Positions 23,990 to 34,719 are shown, counted from the first letter of the stretch. The stretch: DNA of 64,000 nucleotides from Apium graveolens (GCF_009905375.1 NC_133647.1:81659242-81723241); one strand, 5' to 3'. Made by a program: numbers and translations. Notes: a model not told the origin generated them from the letters alone.

Positions 23990-25365
23990 TTGGGTACGAG
24001 TATTCAACTGATGCATTATCAAAGTTTGCTTCATCCGAGATAGAAGAAAGTTCAGGAAGTGTGTACTTCCGCATTTTGAAGACACGGCGCATAGATGTTA
24101 AGCCTGTAGCTCATGTAGGCCTACGGACGTCATGGATAGATCCCATTAAGGCCCACATTTAAACCGGTTGGTTGCCAAACGATGCTACTGAAGCACGGAA
24201 GTTAGCTGTTCGGGCACTAAGGTACTCTTTGATAGATGGGATTATGTACAAAAGATCTTTCGTGGTTCCTTACTTAAGGTGTCTCAGGCCCGATGAGGCA
24301 CGCTTGGCTCTTGAAGAAGTACATGAAGGTATTTGTGGGCAACACTTGGGGGGCAGGGCCTTGGCTCATAAGATAACCCTTTTAGGCTTCTATTGGCCGG
24401 AAATGATGGCTGATGCCAAAGAATATGTGAAGAAGTGTGATCGCTGTCAGAAGCATGCACCTGTTGTTAGACAACCCCCCGAGATGCTGACCTCTATCAA
24501 CTCCCCCATTCCCTTTGCTATGTGGGGAATGGATATTTTGGGGCCTTTCCCCATGGCCACGGCACAAAGGAAGTTTCTGATTGTAGCCATTGATTATTTC
24601 ACTAGGTGGATTGAAGCCAAACCCTTGGCCAAAATCACAACTAAGTAGGTTGCACAATTCCTGTGGGAAAATATTATGTGCAGGTATGGAATTCCCCGTA
24701 ACCTGGTTACCGACAATGGAACACAATTCAACAACGAGGAATTCAAGAAGTACTGTGAAGAAAATGAAATTGAGTTACGGTTCACCTCTGTGGCTCACCC
24801 GCAAGCCAATGGGCAAGCAGAGGTAGTAAATTGAATAATCCTGGATGGACTAAAGAAGAGGATCGAGAAATCGAGGAATAACTGGGTGGATAAGATACTT
24901 CCAATATTATGGGCTTATAGGACTACCTGTAGAGTCACGACTGGAGCAACTCCCTTCATGTTAGCATATGGGGCAGAAGCAGTTGTTCCCGTGGAGATAT
25001 CACATTCCTCTCCCAGGATTCAAGCTTTCAATGCTGAGAAAAATGAGGAAGGATAAAGGTTAGCTCTAGACTTAATTGATGAAGTGCGAGATAAGGCACA
25101 TGCGAAGATAGTAGAATATCAGAAAAAGGCTTCATTCTACTACAACATAAGGGTTAAAGAAAGGTTTTTCAAATAAGGTGACCTAGTCTAGAGGAAGATA
25201 GAAGCTTCTGGTGTAGGACAGAAAGGGAAGCTTGGCCCGAATTGGGAAGGGCCATACAAAGTTAAGAGTGTTCAAGGTAGAGGAACCTACAAGCTGGAGA
25301 CTATGGATGGTTTTGAAGTCCCGAGAACTTGGCATGCACAAAACCTGAAGGTTTACTATGTGTAG
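23990..25365 (+). pseudogene. Tat4 RNase H tail and integrase
   Basis: Starts with DALSKFAS (end of RNase H), then the integrase zinc domain (HEGICGQHLGGRALAHK ... CDRCQKH), the catalytic core with Asp in WGMDILGPFP, Asp in TDNGTQF and Glu in GQAEVVN, and the C-terminal part GPNWEGPYKV and RTWHAQNLKVYYV to the stop at 25363-25365. In-frame stops at about 24163, 24646, 24832, 25057, 25174 and 25189 inactivate it. The stop in VN*II is a likely CGA to TGA change. No frameshift is needed along the core. Confidence 0.92.
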
Positions 25366-25683
25366 GGCAACTGAATCCGATTCTCACTTGTCAAGATGAC
25401 AAGTAGGTTGAAAAGCACCTTGAAGCTTTGCTTGCTTAGGATTTATATGTTCTAGTTTTATTTTGAGGTTTATTAAAGACTCATGTAAGGGATGAATCCC
25501 AAACAATTTATGAAAATTCATAAAGTTTTCGAAATATGTTTGAATGCAAGGTAAGTAAAACCAAATACGTGAAATGCAAGCATAAAATCTGATAAATAAA
25601 GTAGATCAAATAAATATTACAAGAGTTTGATAAATTCTCGAAAATAAGATGAAGTAAATAAGCCACGCAGGGCTGGAAAAGAT
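25366..25683. other. Spacer between Tat4 integrase and the antisense gene
   Basis: A/T-rich, non-coding, between two convergent reading units. Presumably holds the 3' end of the antisense transcript. No repeat seen. Confidence 0.5.
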
Positions 25684-26232
25684 TTAAGGAGCTGAGGTGC
25701 CCTCGGCATCCATATCGTCGTCCCTTCCACTCTCGCTAGATGTCTCCGTCTCTGAGGAGGAGGAAGAGCTGTCGTCCTCAGCAGGCCTGGAAGAAGACTC
25801 GGGAGGAGGAAGAAGCGGGTCCTGAGGGACGTGATCCAAGACAACTACTCGAGTGCGAAACCTCTGTAGCAAAGCCTCGTCATCAGGGCAGACATAGTCC
25901 GCCGGGTTAATATCAGGACAAGCCTCGTTCACGGTCCCAAGGGCCGTGTCCCAACCAGTCCTAAAAAACCCGGGGAAGACTGAGTCATCCCTTATCCTCA
26001 TGGAATGGGCAAACTCCTCCGAGTCCAGGTAGTTATCTATAGATTTATCCTTCTCTGCCCGAAGCACCACCAGCTCGGCGTTAGATTCTCCGAGTTCTTC
26101 CTCCTTACGCTTGAACTTCTTCTCTAGAGCAGCATACTTCTTCTACTGCCTCATGAGGGCATTGTCGGCCTTGTTAGAAGCCCGCTTCCATGACTCGGCT
26201 TGCCTCACGGCGCCTTGAAAATAGGCGTTGGA

Positions 26233-26319
26233 CTGAAATAAAACAATTAACAAAGTGTAAGGCAGGAAAATGCTACAAGTAAGAAAGATAAGTTCAAAAA
26301 AAAAAGAAGGGAGGCATAC
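26233..26319 (-). other. Predicted intron 2 of the Tat4 antisense gene (87 bp)
   Basis: Donor TTCG|GTATGCC, T-rich body, acceptor TTTATTTCAG|TCCAAC. Removal joins GAQSLAS to SNAYFQG in the same frame. The unspliced frame is hydrophobic and unlike the flanking protein. Confidence 0.72.
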
Positions 26320-26702
26320 CGAAGCCAGAGACTGAGCTCCCATATGCTTTATCTTCTCAAGATTAGGGTTGGCCACTATATCAGTAAAATCCTTGGGAGT
26401 CACGCCATGGTAGGACCAATCCCAAGCATGCTTCGTGGATCCAACCACGGTATCTCCTCGGCGGAATCCCCAGAGATGCTGGAAGGCGCCTGTAGCAGCG
26501 GCAGCAGGAGCAGCAGTAGTAATAGGAGCACTGTGGCCCTCAGCTCCCTCAGTGGAAGCCTCCCCCATGGGCTCCTTGTGTTTCCTCAAGAAGATAGGCT
26601 CCGTGGCCTTTCCTCGAGTGTCCAGGCCTGCGAGGCGAGCTTTCTTCATTCTAGCAGTTTCCTCAACAAGGGGCACATTCTCCTCGTTGATCTCCTTGGC
26701 AG

Positions 26703-26784
26703 CTGCAAGACAAGATAAAAAAACAAAATAAGTGGTGTCAATAATGCATGAAATGAAATAAAATTGAGAAGGGAAGAAAAATAC
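26703..26784 (-). other. Predicted intron 1 of the Tat4 antisense gene (82 bp)
   Basis: Donor CAACAGG|GTATTTTT, acceptor TGTCTTGCAG|CTGCC. The length is not a multiple of three, yet splicing joins VSQQ to AAKEIN correctly, which supports a real intron. Confidence 0.72.
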
Positions 26785-27732
26785 CCTGTTGAGAAACAGA
26801 GGATAGTCCCACATGAATGAGGGAGAATTCCTCTAAGAGAGTCCAGCTGGTAGTAGTGTCGTCATCCCGAGTTAGCTCATTATAAATATTAGTTTCCTCG
26901 GGAGTTTAGTGAATGGATTTGAGGCTACCATCACTAACCTTCCCGAAGGAAGATCTGAATAGTGTGCCCCAGTCGCCATTCTACCAACGTAACCCGACGA
27001 AACTATTCCTCTAATTTTGGTTATTATCAGGAATGGAGGCGCCATTAAAGATATGCTTACATTTGGGTCTTTGTTTGGCATAGACCCAACCACAATTACC
27101 AGAAGCGCTATTGTAACATTGAAAAACCTTCCTAAAAATAGCTACAGAAAGGGGAAAACCTTCCCTAAGGCAGCAAACCATAAAACATAAAATGTTCGTC
27201 CAAGCATTTGGAGGAAGCTGACATGGGTTGATTTGTAAATTGGCTAAATGATGAGGAATAAAGGGATGAAAAGGGAACCTAAGCCCAACATCGAGGGCAT
27301 CTGTGTAAATAAAAAGAGTGTCGGGTTTCCAATGGCAAGTACGGTCACCACCAGAAACTGGAACTAATCTAAGAGGAGGAAGGACGTTATAACGTGCATT
27401 TAGTTTATTGAAATAAATGTTGTGCCAAATGTTACAATGAATAAAAGAATTGAGATGTGTAGTAGAGGGATATTCATCCCCCTAGTGTTAATCATATCGA
27501 TTAAAGACATGTATGAAGAACGGATCTCGATATCCTTACCTCGTTTTGAAGCCGAGGCTATCTTGGCCGCCCTCTCGGAATTCTTGTCAGCCATTAGTAA
27601 AGCTGGGAAAAACCTGGAAACCTTGAAAGGAGGGGAGGCTGTAAAACTAAGGAAGGAGTAGAGAGTTGTGAGGATAGAAGAGAAATGTGGAGTAGAGAGT
27701 GGTGAGTGTTAATGAAAACACACCCCTCCCAC

Positions 27733-27741
27733 CTTTATATA
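27733..27741 (-). promoter_or_regulatory. TATA box of the Tat4 antisense gene
   Basis: TATATAAAG on the minus strand, ~140 bases before ATG 27594. The stretch between has a CT/CA-rich leader (CACTCACCACTCTCTACTCC), typical of a plant core promoter and 5' UTR. Confidence 0.65.
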
Positions 27742-27754
27742 GGAGGAGAAAAGG

Positions 27755-28320
27755 GAAAATGGGCCTAGAAAAGCCCATTTGGGCCCAAGTTCAGGAACAT
27801 TCTGGAATGCTCTACAGAATGTTGGAAGAATTTTGGAAATTTTCTAGAAAAATCCAGAAAGTTTTGGAAAAATTCCATAAAAACCTCAAAATTCCAGAAG
27901 ATTCTGGAAATTTGGCTTAGAAAATGGAAGCTCAGCCCAATAATTATTGGGCATTAGGTACAAAAAGCCCAGCTCAGAAAAGCCAAGTCTTCAGGCCCAG
28001 GATTAATAAAAGCATTGGGCCCAAAGTTCAGCCCAACAAAAACAGCCCAGCAAAGGGGCCAATTAGTTGGAAAAAAAACCCAAGGCCCAGTACCAAGGCC
28101 CAAAAACAAAAAGCCCTGTTTGAGGCCCAAATGATTTTTAAGAAAAAAAGGGTGGAAAAGGAGCCCAGTTAAAAACAATGGGCCAATTACAAAACCTAGA
28201 TGGACCTAGAAAAATGGGCCCAAAATTTTGCTACTGAAGCCCAGAAACAAGAAGGCTGCTAAAAACAGGCCCAAAAAAGGGGTTGGCCCAAAAGAATCCA
28301 GCCCAGATTTAAGGGCCCAA
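27755..28320 (-). repeat. Cluster of TGGGCC/GGCCCA and AGCCCA motifs upstream of the antisense promoter
   Basis: About twenty TGGGCY hexamers (either strand) in ~565 bases, for example at 27758, 27780, 27992, 28014, 28085, 28123, 28215 and 28314. TGGGCY is the plant site II element bound by TCP factors. The cluster lies just upstream of the antisense TATA box. The plus-strand open frame 27924-28172 is a by-product. Confidence 0.7.
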
Positions 28321-28349
28321 ATCCAAATTACAAAAATATATGCAAAAAT

Positions 28350-28765
28350 TTAATCTATTCAAGACCCATTCGACCAGGAAATATAATGAAATCCTGATCG
28401 AAGCTCCTGAGGTCGAAATCCTGTCGATCAGGGCTGAAAAATGGCCTTAATTCGACCAAAATTGAGATCCATTTGACCAGGAAACACAAAGGAATTCTAA
28501 TCGAAATAGTTGAGGTCGAAATCCTGTCGACCTGGGCAACCAAGAGAAGGCTAATTCGGTCAAAAACAGAGAATCCTGACCGAAAGGGAAGAAAAATCCT
28601 GGTCGAAGATTTCTACTCGAAAAAAATATATAAGAGAAAATCCTGTCCGAAATTCGACCATGATTCCTGATCGAAAGTGCCCTCCTCGAAATACCGTTGA
28701 CCAGGGCTGAATGAAGGATAATTCGACCAGGATCCTGGTCGAATGGGATTCCTGGTCGAAATATG
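28350..28765. repeat. Degenerate inverted repeats of TTCGACCAGGA / TCCTGGTCGAA
   Basis: More than a dozen half-sites in both orientations (28367, 28393, 28471, 28573, 28597, 28663, 28721, 28733, 28752 and others). The best is a perfect 24-bp palindrome at 28721-28744 with half-site ATTCGACCAGGA. Non-coding. Confidence 0.75.
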
Positions 28766-28869
28766 TATTAAAAAAAGAGGAAAAAGGGGGAAGAAAAAGA
28801 AGAAAAATTCCTGGAAAATTACAGAAAAATAAGGAAATTCCTTAAAATATTTTCTGTAAAACGTTAATA

Positions 28870-29130
28870 TTTTCAGAAAGTAAGAAATAAATCCAGAAAA
28901 TTAAGGAAAAATCCCAGAATTAAGGGAAAAATTCCTGGAAATTAAGGAAAAGTCCCAGAATTAAAGGAAAAATTCCTGGAAATTAAGGAAAAATCCCATA
29001 ATTAAGGGAAAAATTCATGGAATTTAAGGAAAAATTCCAGAATTAAGGGAAAAATTCCTGAAAATTAAGGAAAATCTCAGAATTAAGGGAAAAATTTCTG
29101 AAAATTAAGATAATTCCTGAATAAAAGGAA
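28870..29130. repeat. ~40-bp tandem repeat, about six degenerate units
   Basis: Unit built from AATTAAGGAAAAATCCCAGA and AATTAAGGGAAAAATTCCTG. The CCCAG/CCCAT/TCCAG words recur at 28913, 28953, 28994, 29035, a 40-41 base period. It lies just upstream of the Tat4 3' LTR, where Tat elements are known to carry variable tandem arrays. Confidence 0.8.
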
Positions 29131-29243
29131 TAAAAGAAAATCGTTGTAAATGTGTAGGTCGCTCCACACCTTACGCAAAAACGATACCCTGTAAGAGAAC
29201 AAATGAACTTAACTTCTACGAAACCTAGTCAATGTTTCCCAAA

Positions 29244-29257
29244 AGTAGGGGGGCAAA
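29244..29257 (+). other. Polypurine tract of Tat4
   Basis: AGTAGGGGGGCAAA directly before the 3' LTR. Confidence 0.8.
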
Positions 29258-29840
29258 TGATAGAGAATAAATAAATCATGATTACGTAGTTAATGTTGCA
29301 TTAATTACATATGAATTGGGCTGCAAGGCCCAATAAGAAGATGTATGATATTCAGACCAAAAAGGTTAACACGTTGATTAGGCCTGATGGACCAGATCAG
29401 GCCTGATGGAACAAAGAAGACCCAAAATCCTGATTCTTAATTAATTTCATAATTAATTAATGAGGGAGAAAAATAGCTATTAAGATAAGTCCTAGTGGGG
29501 ATATAAATCCTTGTAGATTGGCCTCCAAGGAACCTCATAGGATAAGGAACCAGCTTCCTACTTCCTAGAACTCCAAAGTCCATTCTAATTCAGAGACTTG
29601 ACCACTAAGTCTCCTATACCAAGTCCAATTCAAGGACTTTCAACATCTATATAAGGGGCCTCACCCCACAGATAAGAACTACATTTTTTGACTTGAACCT
29701 TGGCAATCAGCAAGGTACGTAGGCATCTTGTTAAGGCAGATTGAGTCACGGAACACAAGAGCAGTCAAATCGAGCCTCGAAGCTCACGTTCCTTAGTAAT
29801 AAATACAACAATCATATATCTTAGTTTTTAATCCATAACA
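29258..29840 (+). repeat. Tat4 3' LTR
   Basis: Same length (583 bp) as the 5' copy, TGATAGAG...CATAACA; TATATAAG at 29648-29655. Followed by TCAAT, the mutated target duplicate. Confidence 0.93.
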
Positions 29841-31259
29841 TCAATGCTTATATCTCAAGAATTCACTGGAATCAGAATATGAATGTAGCATGTTTAGTTG
29901 TGTGTAACTTTTGACTTATATCAGATAATGATATTTAGTTAAGAGTTTAACTATGAACTAATTGTGAAGTATTAGTATTTGTGACATTACTTAGAACTCC
30001 TCTAAGTAATCAATGCTTATCTTCAGTCATTTATTCTAATATAAAAAGTGTAAAAATATCTCTTGAAGTACAACTATGGTCAATGAAGATTTTTCTTTAT
30101 TAGAAGTAACTATATGTTGTCCACCTAGAGTAATTTTTATACTTATTTGCAAATTCCTAAACACTTTGATAATAGATGCAATACTCAATGGATCAAAGTA
30201 TATGAAACTTAGAATATTTTTTTAAGATTGCAAACAAGTCAATGTTGGTTAATGTTGCTTTATTTATCGAACCAATATTGTTTGAGATATTACAGTTGTT
30301 AGGAGTTAACAATTGTATGATATATGAAACTGAATGCTGATGTCTTTTTGATAGATAATTGGTATTTAATTCATTGATATCTTATTTTAATATTTAAAAT
30401 AGGATGCAACATAATTATTGGTATCTAAAGTACTTGACAAGTATCAGATAATGATATATTGTTAATATTTTGTTGCAGATAATTGTGAGATTTTAAGTTC
30501 TAGTGGATTTATATGAGTTGCTACATCTAAATGATTCATTACAATTTGAAATTAGCAGCATAGTCAGTCTTATTAAGATTATTTATCAATAAACAATTTT
30601 GTTGATTATAATCTTATGAAGATAGATTATGGAGCTTTTAACGTGAATGAGAATTACTTAGACTTTACCCTAAGTGATCAATGTTTTTACAAAAACTCAT
30701 TCATATTGAAAGACAAAATCTTTCTTTCTCTTCTTAATACTGCTAGGTCATCAGTATGTGTCTTATCAAATCATTTATCTTTTTAGGCATAAAAACAGAG
30801 TTGTGCACTCGAATAGTTTTAGGAGAAAATCAAACTTCTTTCTACATTGGTGATTTCTTATTTCATTAAAATCTTTTTGAAATCACTATTGTACATCATT
30901 TCTCTCAAAAGATTAAATGCATAATTTTTATTCATTATAGATCTTAAGTGCATTTTATCTCTATATTGCCATATGCTCTGTGATGCAGGTTCAGCCTCCA
31001 ATGGCATTCTTTCATTGATAGTCATGAGGTTGAAAACCCACAACTTATATCCCAGACTATAAAGACAAACACAGAAACAGAACCAACCAACACTCTCTTA
31101 CCACTAAAATGAAGTATGAATGAGCGTGAGGGAGAAAGTGCCTTAGTGCACCACATAAGGAAGGTTTTGAAGTCAATCCAGCAGCTCTGTCTCCTACAAA
31201 GTTGAAATATATTTAAACAGAGACAACTGCTAGCCCCCATACATCTTCTCAAAAAGATG
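29841..31259 (+). repeat. Sire3 3' untranslated region, part 2, with degenerate repeat units
   Basis: Continues Sire3 after Tat4. AGTAATCAATGCTTA at 30003 and AAGTGATCAATG at 30672 repeat the word at 22694; GCAACATAATTA at 30403 and GCAGCATAG at 30551 repeat 22618. After removing Tat4 the first word recurs every ~610-670 bases. No coding. Confidence 0.6.
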
Positions 31260-32184
31260 TAATGGCTGAAAAGGCACTAAAATAGTTACTAGATTCATCC
31301 TCTCAATAGGGTGCGTCTATTGAAATTCGCTTCTCGGCCAGGGTATCCGATGTAGTGTCACCACCTCAAACATAAACAATTCTTGATGCACAAGGAAAGG
31401 TTACACACACAAAGGATGAGTTGATGGAAACAACAGTTTCGACCATTTTAAGGTCAGATTCGATTGTTCAAGGTTCTTTAATGGACCAATTGCCTTTACA
31501 GGTGTTAGGAGAGGATACTGATCCAATAGCCATATGTCAGTGGTCAGTGTCTACCTCCCCAGGACTAATAAACCTGGATGCATCTGCGGATAGTGGATCT
31601 GACATAGGTGCAGATCGGCAACTTGTTGACAATGATTCAGATATTACCTGCTGAGTCACAAGGAAATGTCTTCACAGACATTAGAAGGGAAATTTGATCT
31701 TTATGCTAAATTATTTGGATCATTGTTTACCTTCCCAGAGTTCAAATCTGGAACCCTAAAAGGGACACTAGCAACTTGTAGATTATGTCTCAGATTCATC
31801 TGACGAGTCTAACAAGGATGGGGATTTCCGAACTCTCATTGCACCATCTGTGACCTCCTTATGGATGGCTAAGGTGATTTTCCTTGCAGGTACAGCTGGA
31901 TTTTGCAGCTATGAGAGGAGTGATACACTTGTGAGAATGAGTGTAAACATGAGTGGAGAGAAGAGTGAAACACTTGTGAGGTACACAAAACAGAATCACA
32001 CACTCACAGTGAGGAAGAAAGACAGAAACACCATATCCCATTCCCTATCCCTAAACATGGTTCTTGACACTTCGGGTCTCGATTCTGTTTATGATTGGAA
32101 CTTAACTCTTAGGAACCTAAAATTTACAGATTGGATTAGAATACTTCGGGACCTTTGGGAGCTAACAATTGGTAACAATTGGTG
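31260..32184 (+). pseudogene. Sire3 3' ORF relic in env-like position
   Basis: Broken frames with continuous protein-like composition: MAEKALK...SSSQ, TKDELMETTVSTILRSD, SADSGSDIGADRQLVDNDSD (31421-31654) and a basic stretch SGEKSETLVRYTK (31850-32185). The place between RNase H and 3' LTR is that of the Sirevirus env-like gene. I do not see similarity to the env-like gene of Copia4, so the identity is by position only. Confidence 0.45.
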
Positions 32185-32357
32185 ATCTCACATTTGGGAG
32201 GTATAAGGAGTTGGGAAGATTGGTTAACAAGATGATTAACAATGAAATCATACTTGCAGCATTTAACGGGACATGGTTGATCAGACTCTGACTTGTTATT
32301 TCTTTTCCAACCAAGTGAAATATGAGAACTCCTTCAGACAACAGTATACATTCCTTC

Positions 32358-32950
32358 TCTAAGGGGGAGATAAAAGCTTATATAATAGTTTGGAGGATTC
32401 CTCAACTAAGGGGGAGAAATAGCAGGGAGAGGAAAAAGAAGGTAAAGCACATGTACATCACACAACATCAGAAGAAGTGGTTTGGTTCATCACTATTCTT
32501 CATAAGGGGAGAAGCTATTTTCCAAAAGGGGAGTACCATTAGTTCTTATTTTCGGATCCTATTATACGGGAGAGGTGGTAGATGAAGGTGATCTCCTTTA
32601 AGCAGTTGATTCTCATAGGGGGAGAAGCAAGAGAGATATGCGCTTTTCAACAGGTAATGTGGTTGTACAAAAAAAGCTGCTGATGATTACTTCAATACTG
32701 AGAAGTATTATCTGGCTGAGATTTGAAGAACCAAGGAAATGAAGATGAAACTACTTGAAGATCAGTTCAGTGCTAAAGGAACAAGCATATTTTATTTCAA
32801 TTACTCAAGAAATCTGGAAATGCAGTACTTGATCCAGGAAACCAGTAGCATTATTTACAAGTCCTGGTACATTACTTTTTCTAGTTGTTAGTTGAGTTAT
32901 CGTCTCTATTTAATTTGTTTGTTAAGTTTAACAATCAAATATGGGGAGAT
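32358..32950 (+). repeat. Series of polypurine-tract-like sequences before the Sire3 3' LTR
   Basis: AAGGGGGAGA-type tracts at 32360, 32407, 32504, 32527 and 32619, with the terminal tract ATGGGGAGAT at 32941-32950. Multiple such tracts upstream of the 3' LTR are reported for Sireviruses. The last one abuts the LTR. Confidence 0.75.
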
Positions 32951-34714
32951 TTTTGGTGAGACTGCGTAGCTTTATGAACAGTTACGTGATAACTCAACAC
33001 AATAACAACACTAGAACAGGAAAGGTTAATAATACTACATCTACACAAGAAATCAGGAAGATTGAAGACAAGAAATATACAAAGAATCAGAAGATTAGAA
33101 GAAAGGCTGGAAGTCTGTCTACAGGTCACTAAAAGAATTTCATTAATATGATCATGCCTCAGTGAAGAACAAAGGTTAAAGACTTTCAGGGTTTCAGAAA
33201 TGTTGAAGATTCATTATACAAGTGCTACCAAAAGATTTCAGTGTATTGGCAATATTTGAAGATAGACAGTGTTCAAAGCATAGGAATCTGAAGAATTGAA
33301 GACAGGGTATAGACAGAGGTTAATGAAGACGTTGTCTAAAGTACCTGAAAGGATTCCAGTGAAAGTACAGTTGTTTATTGACAGTTAGTGTTCGAAGCAA
33401 TAAAGTTGAGGCAAGCTTAACAATGTAATCAAGGCTATAATACGAAGACCTGAATCGGGGTTAGTCGTCTGTGAACCAGACCAGTTGCACCAGGCGTCAA
33501 CAGCTCGTGAAAGGAATCTGGGTATTATTTATAGAAGGATTGTTAAGTTGAGGAACGTACTTAGACTGAACGTTTATATGTTAATGTACGAGAAGAGGTG
33601 CGCGGGGTATACAACTCAACAGCTCATGGGATTGGCGAAGCATAAATTTTAATTGGTAAATTAAATAAATTTATTTAAAGGACTTTAATATAATTTATTT
33701 AATAAACTTAAATTGATTTATCTTATAAAATTTAAATAAGTTTATTTTATAAATCTAAATTAGTTTATTTATATAAGTTATATTTAAAGTTAATTTTATA
33801 AATAAATTTAATTACAATTTAAACTTAAAAAGACAAAGAACCAATAATATTCTAAGTAAAGACACTAAGGAACCCCTGTCGCCATAGGAGAAGTAACCAC
33901 AGAGGATTTGCTCTAAGGCACCTCTGTCGCCACAGAAGCCCCTGTCGCCACAGCAGGTGTTAGAACAAATTGCTTAAGGCAATACAGGGAGAGTATGTCG
34001 CCACAGAGGCTATACAGGAGAAGTTGTCGCCATAGAACTTGTCGCCACACAAACTTGTCGCCACATGAGTTATTTGTTTTGCTTTATAAATCTCAAGTAT
34101 AGCACCTGCGAGTACATGTCCCCACAGAGAAGTTGTCGCCACAAGAGTACTCTCATCCTCAGCCACACAATTTTATTGTGTATAAAGACTACACTTTGCA
34201 GCAGATCTAAATAGTTATGTTTATCTTCTTCTCCAACAAAAAGAGAGCTGATAAAAACAAAAAGCGGAGATTTACAGAGGAGTTCAAGGTACTTGAATAT
34301 CCGTTTAACTTCTCACCGGAGTAACATTATAATGCCCGATTTAACTCTTGTATATTCTTAGGGGCATTATAATCGTTACCCGGTAATTAAATTCTAGTAC
34401 AAACAAAAGCTAGATTATTGTATAGGATTTGATTTGTAAATCTTTGTAGTAGCTAGGAACTTTATTGTTCTTAGATTGTAGCCGGTTAATTTATTTACCG
34501 GAGTGTAGCAACACCCTCGAGGATTTATATATGAATATATATTTCCCCGAATATCTTGTGTTCCTTGTTTTTATCGTTCCAAACACTATTCCTCTCAAGA
34601 ACACGAAACCACTAACCGAGCACTAAATATTTTATCCGCTAAAGATTTGAAAGAATTTTTAATTTAGTGATTATCATATTCAACCCCCCTTCTACGATAA
34701 TTCGGGACCTAACA
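32951..34714 (+). repeat. Sire3 3' LTR
   Basis: Aligns with 15201-16961; starts TTTTGGTGAGACTGCG and ends GGGACCTAACA, followed by ATATC. The TGTCGCCACA array is at 33877-34143, TATAAAG at 34181-34187. Confidence 0.93.
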
Positions 34715-34719
34715 ATATC
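34715..34719 (+). repeat. Target site duplication of Sire3, right copy
   Basis: ATATC, identical to 15196-15200. Confidence 0.9.

Larger units (their letters stand above)
25684..27594 (-). pseudogene. Tat4 antisense extra gene (gypsy-type Transposase_28-like), spliced, mutated
   Basis: Minus-strand gene between pol and the 3' LTR. Exon 1 27594-26785: MADKNSERAAKIASASKRGK, then after a frameshift near 27475 the conserved segment with FRFPFHPF-like GLRFPFHPFIP, QLPPNAW and FPLSVAIFRKVF, matching from memory the plant 'putative gypsy type transposon' domain (PF04195). Exon 2 26702-26320: AAKEINEENVPLVEE, KKARLAGLD. Exon 3 26232-25684: a heptad-rich stretch (ALEKKFKRKEEELGESNAEL) and an acidic Ser-rich tail (SSSSSETETSSESGRDDD). 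Introns have GT-AG ends and join codons in frame. Point stops occur in exon 1 (three) and at 26143-26145 in exon 3 (CAG to TAG). Function is unknown; such antisense ORFs are known in the Tat lineage. Confidence 0.82.
23141..29840 (+). mobile_element. Tat4: Tat-lineage Ty3/gypsy element with antisense gene, internally deleted
   Basis: Two 583-bp LTRs (23141-23723, 29258-29840; about 15 mismatches by eye) enclose a TGGCGCCGTCTGTGGG primer site, a gag start, RNase H end plus integrase, an antisense spliced gene and a repeat-rich 3' region. The Tat lineage (Ogre, Grande, Retand and relatives) is known for an extra ORF, often antisense, between pol and the 3' LTR, and for tandem repeats there. Gag, protease, RT and most of RNase H are missing, so this copy depends on others. 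Confidence 0.9.
15201..34714 (+). mobile_element. Sire3: old Sirevirus-like copia element, carrying Tat4
   Basis: LTRs 15201-16961 and 32951-34714, Met-tRNA primer site at 16964, strongly decayed gag-pol relics (17700-22353), a long 3' region with polypurine-like tracts, and a perfect 5-bp target duplication. Without the nested Tat4 (23141-29840) it is about 12.8 kb, large for copia and normal for Sireviruses. The 1.76-kb LTRs have TGTTAG...CTAACA ends; the 3' copy starts with altered TTTTGG and the 5' copy ends CTAATA. LTR divergence by eye is roughly 5% in the first 230 bases, so it is one of the older layers. Confidence 0.92.

Noticed and set aside
26344..26731. Plus-strand Ala/Ser-rich ORFs opposite the Tat4 antisense gene
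   Set aside because: They are complements of exon 2; their composition is explained by the real minus-strand exon.
27422..27661. 79-codon plus-strand ORF
   Set aside because: Complement of the antisense gene's first exon and leader.
27924..28172. Pro/Lys/Asn-rich ORFs on both strands
   Set aside because: Direct result of the repeated GGCCCA/AGCCCA motifs; no independent support for a protein.
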